From assembly GCA_024763275.1 (NCBI GenBank), contig JANTFT010000021.1, positions 1 through 37,505 of the forward strand: 37,505 nucleotides of DNA, written 5' to 3'. Source of the stretch: Anaerolineales bacterium (lineage in GTDB: Bacteria > Chloroflexota > Anaerolineae > Anaerolineales > UBA11858). A program made the position numbers and the translations under genes. The notes beneath the pieces were generated by a model, which was not told the DNA's origin, did not search any database, and saw nothing but the letters and a program-made list of their open reading frames with translations. Below, piece after piece: positions 16,101 to 23,475 of this stretch (position 1 is its first letter; the number at the start of each line of letters is the position of its first letter).

Positions 16101-16742
16101 ATTCAAAAATACAGTTTCGAACTATCCTGGGGCGGTCAGACCTTCTTCCAGGGAAGTTCTTCTTTCGGATATTTCACCCTCCCGATGCTAAAGAACCAGG
16201 CCGGTCTGGACGGGTCAAAGCGGAGGATCACCTGGCAGGAAGAACATCCCCACGACGGTGCCTGGCAGGAAATCCATCCCCAAGGCTCTCCGGAAAAAGT
16301 GAATGGGAGCCCGCGCCTGCCCGCTCCCCGGCGGATCTGGGTAGCGCCAGAAGGAGGAAAATTTGCCAAGGGATATTTATTCCTGACCCGTAAGATCCCT
16401 GTGGAATCCTGGTTCTTTGCCGCCCATTTTTATCAGGACCCGGTCATGCCCGGTTCCCTGGGGATAGAAACCATGGCCAGGGCACTGATGGCCGCGGCTC
16501 CCAGCTGGGGGATCCCTGTGAACCTGGATTGGCGCTTCGCGCCCAGCCAGGCTATGGTCTGGAAGTACCGGGGGCAGATACCCCCTGCTGTCCGGGAGAT
16601 CACCCTGGAGCTTCATTTGAAATCCCTCCAGAATACAGGGTCGGGATGGGAGATTCGCGCCGAAGGCCAGCTCTGGCTGGGATCAAAACGCATCTATCAG
16701 GTCGAAAATCTCTGCCTGGAAACCTATACCGCCGACACTTAG
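13155..16742 (+). CDS. PfaB-like degenerate KS-AT fused to PfaC-type tandem dehydratases
   Basis: A 1195-residue fusion. Residues about 1-280 are a shortened ketosynthase relic without the active Cys or His residues. Residues about 395-730 are a PfaB-type acyltransferase with FVYPGAF, GYSLGE (Ser489) and AALHNP (His606). A short linker (about 775-815) contains HQTYLAQQ, like the coiled-coil motifs of the ACP protein. Residues about 835-1195 are two FabA-like hotdog domains matching the tail of PfaC: the first has RIPRLPNGPLQFIDR and EMALQPCGFL, the second AHFYQDPVMPGSLG (His1091, Asp1095). In canonical pfa operons these parts belong to separate PfaB and PfaC proteins, and the KS and chain-length-factor domains of PfaC are missing here. 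The start ATG overlaps the preceding stop by 10 bases. The dehydratases would set double bonds, possibly with isomerisation. Confidence 0.9.
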   Translation: MDLIVSGMALSLQWTPTLQHAEYCLTGRYQTLPSLVEHPGEVIQNALTGISAKHDARLVLIHLGAEADLGHYLPLLEDQFADVKQVQPASSRLVDVLHEAATLTLDRKQHVVISETVGGGTAAIVLSPPDSGAAGLARVYDLPGNPLEGQVFDYLGTPSPPSPTALQELAAILSEPNGDHLVALGSFNAPLPGQEPLPAFIQAVLAITNQIIPAWYAEQPTPSHKYREGNFLFSPTARPWLYSGKQSRRRAIFGDWESPSSGWELIALEEIPFRSDHSRVRIIPGYDPLLFPLRGSSSEELLKELDGLAESLGRKGSLKAISYDAYTKFSKSKAPFACCLLGKDRDSLEKEISHARTGIKKAFETGQTWNSPAGSYFTPHPLGSAGIAFVYPGAFNSYPGMARELFYSFPGLQDKAREIVPDLSHSLAEDFLYLGGPGGRLDQSEDLIMAEFYDHPNQLIESGISLSALHTLLLEKVFALKPDAVLGYSLGEISMLWANRVWQNVSQLSDIWKNSSLFSDQLVGEMKAVREFWNEEKLPDKFWSSYILKANPQQVKDACDQDPRVFLTIHNTPDEVVIAGETDACQHVVEKLACRALPMPFNAALHNPAIAASYEDFLELYSLPAFPQEGIRFYSAAKYRELRLTEDNLGHSLAKMTTNPVDFPRLVNQVYSDGARIFIEIGPQKTCSRWIEKILAGKPHAVIPINKKYLSDLQGVLKVISLLVSHGVNLTLDSLYPEIKRPGEDARPSPAAKAAPVSDLPWQGIPSVKQTSSPNPLTLGYFEHLDRISAGLAESHQTYLAQQGRITSNLARVLELQTEFPSRSADASPTRNALFTREQISAFTSGDHSVCFGSLFSGFQDRRIPRLPNGPLQFIDRVIHISGPEGRVATGSKLISEFDLPEENWFGGGPGSLPHVALLEMALQPCGFLSAYQGSILGRESQDLYFRNLDGEGTLLRWPAAPGRTITNQVELLSSSSLNDVVIQKYSFELSWGGQTFFQGSSSFGYFTLPMLKNQAGLDGSKRRITWQEEHPHDGAWQEIHPQGSPEKVNGSPRLPAPRRIWVAPEGGKFAKGYLFLTRKIPVESWFFAAHFYQDPVMPGSLGIETMARALMAAAPSWGIPVNLDWRFAPSQAMVWKYRGQIPPAVREITLELHLKSLQNTGSGWEIRAEGQLWLGSKRIYQVENLCLETYTADT

Positions 16743-16757
16743 GAGAACAATCACTTT

Positions 16758-18371
16758 ATGACAGGTCTAGACTACCTCAGGACAAAGACTATCATTGGCA
16801 GCTGGCAGGGGCCTGACAGTAATGTTCAAACTGACCCCCAGCAAATCCAGAAATTGCTGCGTGAACTTTCCCGGGACTTTGTCCTGCTGGACCACCAGGG
16901 CAGGATAGTCATCGCCTGGGACGGAATCCTCATCAAAGGTAAAACCAACCACCAGGGTCAACCACCAGTGGCAGAAGTCGCGGCAATCTCACCCTCCCTG
17001 TTTGGGGACCCCACTTTCCTCAGCAGCTACGGCCTCAACGCGGCCTATATGGCCGGATCAATGGCCAATGCCATCTCTGGTACGGACCTGGTGATCGCTC
17101 TCGGGAAAGCCGGCTACCTGGCGTCCTATGGGGCAGGAGGAGTTTCCCCGAACCGCCTGCGGGAAGCCATTCAAACCATCAAAGCGGCGCTGCCAGCAGG
17201 CCCGTACGCTTTTAACCTGATCCACAGCCCTCAGGAACCCAGCCTGGAACAAACAGCCGTTGATCTCTATCTGGAAAACCAGGTCAGGACCATCGAGGCT
17301 TCAGCCTATCTACGCTTGACACCCCCTGTGGTTCAATTCCGGGCGGCAGGCCTGCGCGATGACCCGACCGGGAATGTGCTGATCGAAAATCGGATCATCG
17401 CCAAACTGTCCAGACCCGAGGTAGCAGTGCAGTTCCTCAATCCGGCTCCACCCAAAATCCTGCAGCAGCTGGTCGAGGAAGGCAGGATCACCCCCCGCCA
17501 GGCCGAATTGGCCGGCCAGGTGCCCATGGCTGACGACATTACCGCGGAAGCTGATTCCGGGGGCCACACTGATAACCGACCGCTGGTGGGCTTGCTCCCC
17601 TCGCTGATAGCATTGAGAAATCAGGTCCAGAGCCAGCGCAGGTATTTCGTACCGGTCCGGATCGGGGCCGGCGGCGGCATCGGCACGCCAGCAGCTGTCC
17701 TGGGTGCGTTCTCCATGGGCGCCGCCTACGTGGTCACCGGGTCGGTCAACCAGGCCAGCCTGGAGGCAGGCACCTCCCCCACCGTTAAGGAAGCTTTATC
17801 CCAGGCAGCCGCACCTGACGTCATGATGGCGCCCTCAGCCGATATGTTCGAGATGGGCGTTAAAGTGCAGGTGCTGAAGCGGGGGACAATGTTCCCGATG
17901 CGGTCCCAGAAACTGTATGATACCTATCTCGCCTATGACAGCATTGAGGCCATCGACGCGGAAGTCCGCGATGAACTTGAGAAGAAGATCTTCCAGAAAG
18001 ACCTCGAATCGGTCTGGGCTGAATGTGTGAGTTTCTTTGAGGAAAGGGACCCGGAGCAGCTCCAGAAAGCCCGCCAGAATCCCAAGAAGAAGATGGCTCT
18101 GATCTTCCGCTGGTATCTGGGCCTGGCAACCCACTGGGGCGTCCAGGGAGTGCCGGAGCGGCGGATGGATTATCAAATCTGGTGCGGCCCGGCAATGGGC
18201 GCCTTTAATGACTGGGCCCGGGGCACAAGTCTTGAACAAGCCGGGAACCGCGGTGTTGTGGAAATAGCTGACCAGCTGCTGCTAGGAGCCGCCTACCAGC
18301 ACCGCCTCAATCAACTGCTCATGCAAGGCATTGCCGTACCGATCGACTGGAACCGCTACCTTGTTTCCTGA
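16758..18371 (+). CDS. pfaD: trans-acting enoyl reductase PfaD
   Basis: FMN-dependent enoyl reductase of the nitronate-monooxygenase-like TIM-barrel family, acting in trans on ACP-bound enoyl chains of Pfa synthases. The 537 residues match PfaD over their full length. Landmarks are LGKAGYLASYGAGGV (about 114-130), the flavin-phosphate region IGAGGGIGTPAA (about 302-313), FSMGAAYVVTGSVNQ, FEMGVKVQVLKRGTMFP and the C-terminal WCGPAMGAFNDW. Length is normal. The start is ATG, with AGGAG at 16741-16745, somewhat far at 12 bases. Its presence shows that some cycles are fully reduced, so the product is a mixed saturated/unsaturated or otherwise patterned chain. Assignment is strong. Confidence 0.96.
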   Translation: MTGLDYLRTKTIIGSWQGPDSNVQTDPQQIQKLLRELSRDFVLLDHQGRIVIAWDGILIKGKTNHQGQPPVAEVAAISPSLFGDPTFLSSYGLNAAYMAGSMANAISGTDLVIALGKAGYLASYGAGGVSPNRLREAIQTIKAALPAGPYAFNLIHSPQEPSLEQTAVDLYLENQVRTIEASAYLRLTPPVVQFRAAGLRDDPTGNVLIENRIIAKLSRPEVAVQFLNPAPPKILQQLVEEGRITPRQAELAGQVPMADDITAEADSGGHTDNRPLVGLLPSLIALRNQVQSQRRYFVPVRIGAGGGIGTPAAVLGAFSMGAAYVVTGSVNQASLEAGTSPTVKEALSQAAAPDVMMAPSADMFEMGVKVQVLKRGTMFPMRSQKLYDTYLAYDSIEAIDAEVRDELEKKIFQKDLESVWAECVSFFEERDPEQLQKARQNPKKKMALIFRWYLGLATHWGVQGVPERRMDYQIWCGPAMGAFNDWARGTSLEQAGNRGVVEIADQLLLGAAYQHRLNQLLMQGIAVPIDWNRYLVS

Positions 18372-19092
18372 ACAGCCCTCCCCACCTCCCCTGGCTCCCG
18401 GCCAGATCCAGGTCTGGGTAGCAAATCTCTCAGACTGGAAAAACCGCTTAGCGGAGTTCCGGGCTGTGCTCACGCCCCTTGAGCTGAAACGCCTGGACAG
18501 ATATAAGATCCAGGAGAAAAAGCAGGAATTCACACTCAGCAGAGGGCTGCTGAGACTGCTGCTCTCCGCTTACCTGAAGCGAGAGCCGAGCAAGCTGGAG
18601 TTTCCCGTCTCGCCCGACGGAAAGCCCTACTTACAGGACAGCAGCATCAGCTTCAACATCTCCCATTCCGGCGGACTATTCCTGGCTGGCTTCAGCCTCT
18701 TCCAGAACATGGGGGTTGATGTCCAGGAAGTTTACCCGATCACCGCCCGCCCCCAGGTTATTCAAAGCTATTTCAGCGACGCTGAAAAAGAATATCTGGA
18801 GAAAAGGCCTGGCGGCCTGGATGCTTTCTTCAGCCTCTGGACAGCCAAGGAATCCTATCTGAAAGCCCGGGGAAAGGGATTCCGGCTTTCATCAAAGGAC
18901 TTCAGCGCACTTCCTGAGGGCACCAGTCCAGAGAGCTACATGATCTACTACCGCTCAGAATGCGTTCAGGGCTGGTCAATCGCTGCCCTGGAAGTCGGGG
19001 TTGGGTACAAAGCCGCAGTTGCGGCTGAAGGTCAGGTCAGAGAGATCCAGCTCAGTTACCTTCAACCAGTCTCAATCCCAGGCGGAGAATGA
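18361..19092 (+). CDS. Sfp/PfaE-type 4'-phosphopantetheinyl transferase
   Basis: Activates the ACP serines of the synthase by transferring phosphopantetheine from CoA, as PfaE does. About 243 residues: a variable N-terminal lobe, SFNISHSGG (about 98-106), NMGVDVQEV with Mg-binding Asp120, and the signature FFSLWTAKESYLKARGKG (about 155-172), in which Lys163 and Glu164 are the conserved pair. The start is uncertain. The frame offers TTG at 18361 (11-base overlap with pfaD) or TTG at 18331 (41-base overlap), neither with a strong SD, so coupling to pfaD is likely. It is the last gene of the operon, 28 bases before a convergent gene. No terminator is visible in that gap. Confidence 0.93.
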   Translation: MFPEQPSPPPLAPGQIQVWVANLSDWKNRLAEFRAVLTPLELKRLDRYKIQEKKQEFTLSRGLLRLLLSAYLKREPSKLEFPVSPDGKPYLQDSSISFNISHSGGLFLAGFSLFQNMGVDVQEVYPITARPQVIQSYFSDAEKEYLEKRPGGLDAFFSLWTAKESYLKARGKGFRLSSKDFSALPEGTSPESYMIYYRSECVQGWSIAALEVGVGYKAAVAAEGQVREIQLSYLQPVSIPGGE

Positions 19093-19120
19093 GATAATTT
19101 CCTATATTGCCAACAGCCGA

Positions 19121-21574
19121 TCAGTCACTCATATCTCGCACCAGCTGGACCAGGGTGCGGTCAAGGACCACCCCTTTTTTTAAAAAATATCGGTTATCAG
19201 GCTCTGCTGCCTGTGTCTTTAGGGGCTCTTCCCAAATGTAAAGCTGCGGCAGTCCGCTGTTGACTCCCCTGCGGGGAGGATTGTCAGCCTGAACATCCAG
19301 ATTGGAGTCCTTTCCTGCCTGCCGGAAGACATCGCTGAGGAAATCCGCAGATTGCAGGGAATAGGCCAGAGTGGCCGGACCAGAACTCAGGTCGCCAATC
19401 TCCACCCAGATAGCCGGTTTAACGGGATTGGTGTTCAGATAGGGATTCGCATTTGTGGGAACCTTGGCGGCCAACTTATTCTTCTCAAATAAGCCGTAAA
19501 TCAGCTGGAAAAAAGGCTCATCAAGCCCTTCTCCGCCCCAGATCACGAACTGAACCGAGCGGCGGGGATCCAGCTTGCTGTCCTGCCAGGTCCTCATTAT
19601 TTCCAGCAATAGGGCGATCTTCGCCAGGTCATCTTCCGGGACCCCCTCCTGACCCCCCTCCCTTAGCCCCAATCCATCAAAGGTGGTGTAAATGACCAGG
19701 ATCTCATCCGCATGGTCAATGTCGTAGCCGCCTATGAATCCAATAGCATTAGGCACACTGACCGTTTCCGGTTCGCTGAGATCCAGCTCCATAACAGTAT
19801 CCAGATCCAGCTCCCTGGAGAAATCCTCCTCCTCAAGCTGGACGCTGAGCGGATCCCAATCTATTCTCGCTTCAGCTGCAATACGCCTGGCAACGGATTC
19901 CGTTATCCGGAAAACGGGCAGCTCATCCCCAGGGCAGCTGCTATCCTCCCGATCAGGATGGACCTGATATTGGGAAATCAGCGGGGGCTGTTCCTCTGTT
20001 ACCAGCAGCATGCCTTCCACCCCGGCGCTGGCGGCTGCCTGGATCACCTCAGGGCTGACACCATCCTCGAGCAATAAGACTATCCTGTCCTTCCCTCCTG
20101 AGAAATAGCCCGGGGCGCTGTGTACCCTCCCACCCAGCATAAGAAGTTCCGCCTGGACACTTCCGCTGCCCGCGCAGCCCTCTGTCAAGAAGGCAAACTC
20201 ATTTTGATGGCGGAAATATCCCCGGGTGCCTGCTGCCAGGCGGGGCTCGGCCACTGGTCGGACCAGGCTGGCGGTCAGCGGGTAATAGTGGTAAGAGGTC
20301 AACGTCTCTGACCAGCCTGGCTGGATATCATACTCCCGGAATTTTTTCACAAGATAGTCAATTAAAGGGGTATCCTCACCCCAGACTGGGGTATTATAGA
20401 TTTCCAGCTCTGCCAGCCTCGCCAGCGCGTCAGCCTCATTGAAAGAATCAGCCACCTGCTGGTAGGAGACTCGAGCGTTGGTCATCTGGAAAATCAACAG
20501 CGACACCCCGATAAAGGCCCCCACAATAACCAGCATGCGTTTTTTAAGAATGAAGGAGGTGCTGAACGGCCAGCGGTCAAAAATCCTCCGCAAACCCTCG
20601 CCAAAGGCATTGAGACCGAGGATGGCAACAAAAAAGGCAGCGGCTGGCCCCAACACCATGTAAGGATAGGTGCGAAGATAGGGCGTTCCCTGAGCTACCA
20701 GCGCTCCCCATTCCGGGATTTCACTGATCTGGATGATCACAGGAGACCACGGATCCGACTTGAACCGGGAGCCGCCGCCCACAAAAAGCCCCAAGAAGCC
20801 CAGTTCAGCCATCAGCAACAGAACGGATCCCATTTCCAGAAAAGTGATGCTCAGCAAATAGGAAAGCACATTTGGCAGGGCATGGCGGATCATGATCTGC
20901 AGTTTTGTCAAACCCAGCGCTTCGGCTGCTTCTATATATAGCATTTCTTTGATGCGAATGAACTCACCCCGGACTATCTGAGCTATTTCCGTCCATCCCA
21001 GCACAGAAAGGGAAACCACAAATACCCAGACCCCCTTGTGTATATCCAGGGCGAGGATCATCAGCATCGCTGACAACAGCAGGGGAATTGAGGAGATCAC
21101 CCCGCTGGAACGCAAGACAATTCTGTCAAAACGAGAACCCTCATGCCAGCCAGAGATCCCTCCCAGGATAAGCCCCAGCAGCACCCGCCCGAAAGTGATA
21201 TACAGACAGGAGATCATCGTTACCCTGGCGCCGTAGAACAACAGGCTCAAGATATCGTTGCCAAAACGGTCGGATCCCAGAGGATATGTCGAGCCAGGTT
21301 TAAAAGGGGGTTTGACCATCACCTTGTTCTCGGCATCATAATAAGCAGGGGCTGAGCGGCTGGTGATATAGGGGTCATAACTGGCGAATTCAGGGCCGAA
21401 CCAGACAATAAGGATCAAAAAGAATACGATCAACCCGCCCAGTATGAAAGGTGGATTGAAGATCCCCTTCCAGGGCACAGTTCGTGATTTAACTTCCTCC
21501 TGGGCATCCGTTAATCGCCAGAGAGCTGGCCGGGGATTGACCAGATAAGAGATCAGGCTTTTAAACCAGGTCAT
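19121..21574 (-). CDS. DppC-like ABC permease fused to extracytoplasmic M28-peptidase-like domain
   Basis: An 817-residue chimera. Residues about 1-340 are a dipeptide/oligopeptide/nickel-type permease (DppC family). It has the N-terminal domain motif YPLGSDRFGNDILS, about six membrane helices and the ATPase-coupling EAA loop (IEAAEALGLTKLQIMIRHALPN region). A seventh helix follows (about 345-362). The remaining ~450 residues are soluble and resemble an M28 aminopeptidase with an inserted PA-type segment; IGGYDIDHADEILVIYTTFD and GGEGLDEP correspond to metal-site regions. The usual His-x-Asp ligand pair reads Thr-Phe-Asp (about 631-633), so catalysis is doubtful. Six helices plus one extra would place this domain outside the cell. 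The start ATG overlaps the upstream permease stop as ATGA. DppC proteins normally have about 300 residues. Confidence 0.88.
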   Translation of the reverse strand: MTWFKSLISYLVNPRPALWRLTDAQEEVKSRTVPWKGIFNPPFILGGLIVFFLILIVWFGPEFASYDPYITSRSAPAYYDAENKVMVKPPFKPGSTYPLGSDRFGNDILSLLFYGARVTMISCLYITFGRVLLGLILGGISGWHEGSRFDRIVLRSSGVISSIPLLLSAMLMILALDIHKGVWVFVVSLSVLGWTEIAQIVRGEFIRIKEMLYIEAAEALGLTKLQIMIRHALPNVLSYLLSITFLEMGSVLLLMAELGFLGLFVGGGSRFKSDPWSPVIIQISEIPEWGALVAQGTPYLRTYPYMVLGPAAAFFVAILGLNAFGEGLRRIFDRWPFSTSFILKKRMLVIVGAFIGVSLLIFQMTNARVSYQQVADSFNEADALARLAELEIYNTPVWGEDTPLIDYLVKKFREYDIQPGWSETLTSYHYYPLTASLVRPVAEPRLAAGTRGYFRHQNEFAFLTEGCAGSGSVQAELLMLGGRVHSAPGYFSGGKDRIVLLLEDGVSPEVIQAAASAGVEGMLLVTEEQPPLISQYQVHPDREDSSCPGDELPVFRITESVARRIAAEARIDWDPLSVQLEEEDFSRELDLDTVMELDLSEPETVSVPNAIGFIGGYDIDHADEILVIYTTFDGLGLREGGQEGVPEDDLAKIALLLEIMRTWQDSKLDPRRSVQFVIWGGEGLDEPFFQLIYGLFEKNKLAAKVPTNANPYLNTNPVKPAIWVEIGDLSSGPATLAYSLQSADFLSDVFRQAGKDSNLDVQADNPPRRGVNSGLPQLYIWEEPLKTQAAEPDNRYFLKKGVVLDRTLVQLVRDMSD

Positions 21575-22500
21575 GTCTCTGCCCTCAACCGGGGATCAAG
21601 ATGGGGATATAGTAAATTAAGCAGGTAGTTGATGAACTGAATGGTCAAACCGATAGAGAGTGCTATCGCCACTACCAAACTCATGCGGCCGTTCCAGATG
21701 CCCTCCAGGAACTGGCGCCCCAACCCTGGCCAGGCAAAGATATATTCAACGATCGGAAGAATGCTGATAGAAAACCGCAGAGAGACCCCAATGGCTGTTA
21801 ATACCGAAACAGCCAGGTTCTTCAGGGCGTGGACAATTACCGTCCGGGAATATCTCAATCCTTTAGCATAGGCAGTGCGGATATACTCCTCACCCATGAT
21901 CTTGTTGAGATTGATAAAAGTCACTCTGGTGATCTGGGCTAAGGGTCTGGCCATCAGGATCGTGACCGGAATTGCCAGATGTTTAAAATCCCAGGCATAT
22001 CCTCCCATGCTGACCAGCTGGTTGCCAAAAGTGACCGTGTATTTGATCCCCAGCATCTGCAGGATCACAGCCAGGAAAAATGATGGCGCGGAAACCCCCA
22101 GCAGCGTAAGCACCAGGATCAAATATTCCCAACGGCTCTGGGAAGCCAGAGCCGCACACCCACCAAAAAGGATTCCGAGAACGGACGCCGCCAGCAGACT
22201 TATCCCCAGCAAACCAACGCTGTTCTTGTAGGAATCCATCAATATTCCGCTGATGTCCCGGTAGCCAGAAACCATCCGCGCCTGTCCCAGATCGCCCTTG
22301 AGGAGACCACCTAGGAATTCGAGAGTACTTGATACCGCTTCCTTAAAAGTGGGAATCAGGTGATAACCGGGATTGGGGCCGTCCCAGTTGGCTGCCATTT
22401 CCAACCCAAAGTAGGTGATAAAGATGATAGCAATGCTGATCAGGGCGATCGTCACCAGGATTTGCAGGAATTTTATGAAAATAGCAAGAGTGCGCTTCAT
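21571..22500 (-). CDS. DppB-like ABC transporter permease
   Basis: Membrane subunit of a peptide/nickel-type ABC importer, 309 residues. It has an N-terminal helix (about 8-32), a periplasmic loop, five further hydrophobic helices and a coupling EAA-like loop (IRTAYAKGLRYSRTVIVHAL, about 206-225). The first DppB landmark after TM1 is less regular than in E. coli DppB, but length and helix order fit. It overlaps the following DppC-like gene by four bases, so the two form a heterodimeric channel. No binding protein or ATPase genes are in the window. They would have to be encoded beyond it or shared. A promoter with a TATAAT -10 lies 40 bases upstream on the minus strand. Confidence 0.93.
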   Translation of the reverse strand: MKRTLAIFIKFLQILVTIALISIAIIFITYFGLEMAANWDGPNPGYHLIPTFKEAVSSTLEFLGGLLKGDLGQARMVSGYRDISGILMDSYKNSVGLLGISLLAASVLGILFGGCAALASQSRWEYLILVLTLLGVSAPSFFLAVILQMLGIKYTVTFGNQLVSMGGYAWDFKHLAIPVTILMARPLAQITRVTFINLNKIMGEEYIRTAYAKGLRYSRTVIVHALKNLAVSVLTAIGVSLRFSISILPIVEYIFAWPGLGRQFLEGIWNGRMSLVVAIALSIGLTIQFINYLLNLLYPHLDPRLRAET

Positions 22501-22539
22501 GGTTGATACCTTGAGGCTGAAGGTAATCGTGGCTTCATA

Positions 22540-22567
22540 ATTATAATAACAAGACGGCTTTTACCAA
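22540..22567 (-). promoter_or_regulatory. sigma70-type promoter for the permease pair
   Basis: Read on the minus strand: TTGGTA (22567-22562), a 16-base spacer, then TATAAT (22545-22540). The start point would be about 33 bases before the permease ATG at 22500. It diverges from the promoter at 22635-22663, leaving about 70 bases between the two for shared regulation. Confidence 0.6.
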
Positions 22568-22634
22568 CCCTGACCGGCAAAACCACTCTGGGGGATCGGT
22601 TCTGGGGGAGTGGTAAAAGTTTGTGAATTATGTC

Positions 22635-22663
22635 TTGACAGCCTCCACCGATTATGTGATAAT
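22635..22663 (+). promoter_or_regulatory. strong sigma70-type promoter for the yedK operon
   Basis: TTGACA (22635-22640), exactly 17 bases, then GATAAT (22658-22663), one base from consensus. Predicted start near 22670, about 125 bases before the yedK ATG, which leaves room for a structured leader. A second possible -10 (TACAAT, 22752-22757) lacks a -35. Confidence 0.7.
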
Positions 22664-22684
22664 CGCCGTACTCCTTGGCCTGCC

Positions 22685-22729
22685 CCCCTCAGGTCAAGGG
22701 GTATTTTTTTTACTCCCCGGTTCAGGGGG
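22685..22729 (+). terminator. leader terminator/attenuator-like hairpins before yedK
   Basis: CCCCT (22685-22689) pairs with AGGGG (22697-22701) across a 7-base loop and is followed by TA plus eight T, an intrinsic-terminator shape located between the promoter and the gene. The same GGGGTA can instead pair with TAC-T-CCCC (22711-22718), and that CCCC can pair with GGGG (22725-22728). Three mutually exclusive stems of this kind are what an attenuator needs. The stems are short, so this is tentative. Confidence 0.4.
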
Positions 22730-22794
22730 TTTATTTAATCCTGTATTCAGCTACAATAGGGACTGCAAGTATCCTCTCCAGCCCAGGAGGCAGC

Positions 22795-23475
22795 ATGTGC
22801 GGAAGATTTACCCTGGTTGTAGCACCTGAAGAACTGCAGGCCGCCTTCCCGGATTTCCACATCCCCGGGGATATCCCCCCCAGCTACAATATCGCTCCCA
22901 GTCAGCCGGTCCCAGTAATCCCCAACGATGGAAAGAAGCGGTTGGATTTCTACCGCTGGGGGCTGATTCCCTCCTGGACGAAGGCAGACAAGGTAGGAAA
23001 ATTCAACTTTATAAACGCCCGTTCTGAGACTGTCGCAGAAAAAGCCTCCTTCAAGGCCAGCTTCCGGAGGCGCCGCTGTCTGGTCCTGGCAGATGGCTTT
23101 TACGAATGGAGCAAGTCCTCTTCTGGTCGGGGTAAAACACCCTACTATTTCTCTTTCAAGGACCACCGTCCCTTTGCCTTTGCTGGTCTGTGGGATGTCT
23201 GGTATTCCCCGGAAGGTGATCCCCTGAAAACCGCCGTCATCCTCACCACCCGCCCCAACGAGATCGTCAAGCCTGTGCATGAGCGCATGCCCGTGATCCT
23301 CAAACCGGAGGATTTCCAGACCTGGCTGGACCCACAGGAAGGCTCTCCTGAAAAGTTTCAGTCCCTGCTTGAGCCCTATCCTGGCGGTCAGATGCAGAGT
23401 TATCCAGTATCCCCTTATGTGAATTCCCCTAAAAACAATTCACCCCAATGCATTCAAGCCAGCACACTCCTATGA
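22795..23475 (+). CDS. yedK: YedK/HMCES abasic-site DNA-protein crosslink protein (SRAP family)
   Basis: Protects abasic sites in single-stranded DNA by forming a thiazolidine crosslink through its N-terminal cysteine. The 226 residues begin MCGRFT, so Cys2 becomes the N-terminal residue after Met removal. Other SRAP landmarks are NIAPSQ (about 40), RWGLIPSW (about 62-69), FINARSET (about 80-87), ADGFYEW with the catalytic Glu (about 102-108), and HERMP with the active-site His (about 162-166). ATG 22795 is fixed by the required Cys2 and by a perfect AGGAGG at 22785-22790. The open frame upstream to 22675 is not coding. A TGA/ATG overlap leads into the glycerate kinase. No SOS box was recognised. 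Confidence 0.96.
   Translation: MCGRFTLVVAPEELQAAFPDFHIPGDIPPSYNIAPSQPVPVIPNDGKKRLDFYRWGLIPSWTKADKVGKFNFINARSETVAEKASFKASFRRRRCLVLADGFYEWSKSSSGRGKTPYYFSFKDHRPFAFAGLWDVWYSPEGDPLKTAVILTTRPNEIVKPVHERMPVILKPEDFQTWLDPQEGSPEKFQSLLEPYPGGQMQSYPVSPYVNSPKNNSPQCIQASTLL

Noticed and set aside
19093-19120. Terminator between the convergent PPTase and permease genes
   Set aside because: The 28-base gap contains no inverted repeat or T-run, so no terminator is claimed for the synthase operon.
22675-22794. Upstream extension of the yedK frame
   Set aside because: The SRAP mechanism needs Cys at position 2, and AGGAGG is placed precisely for ATG 22795. The upstream frame is leader sequence.
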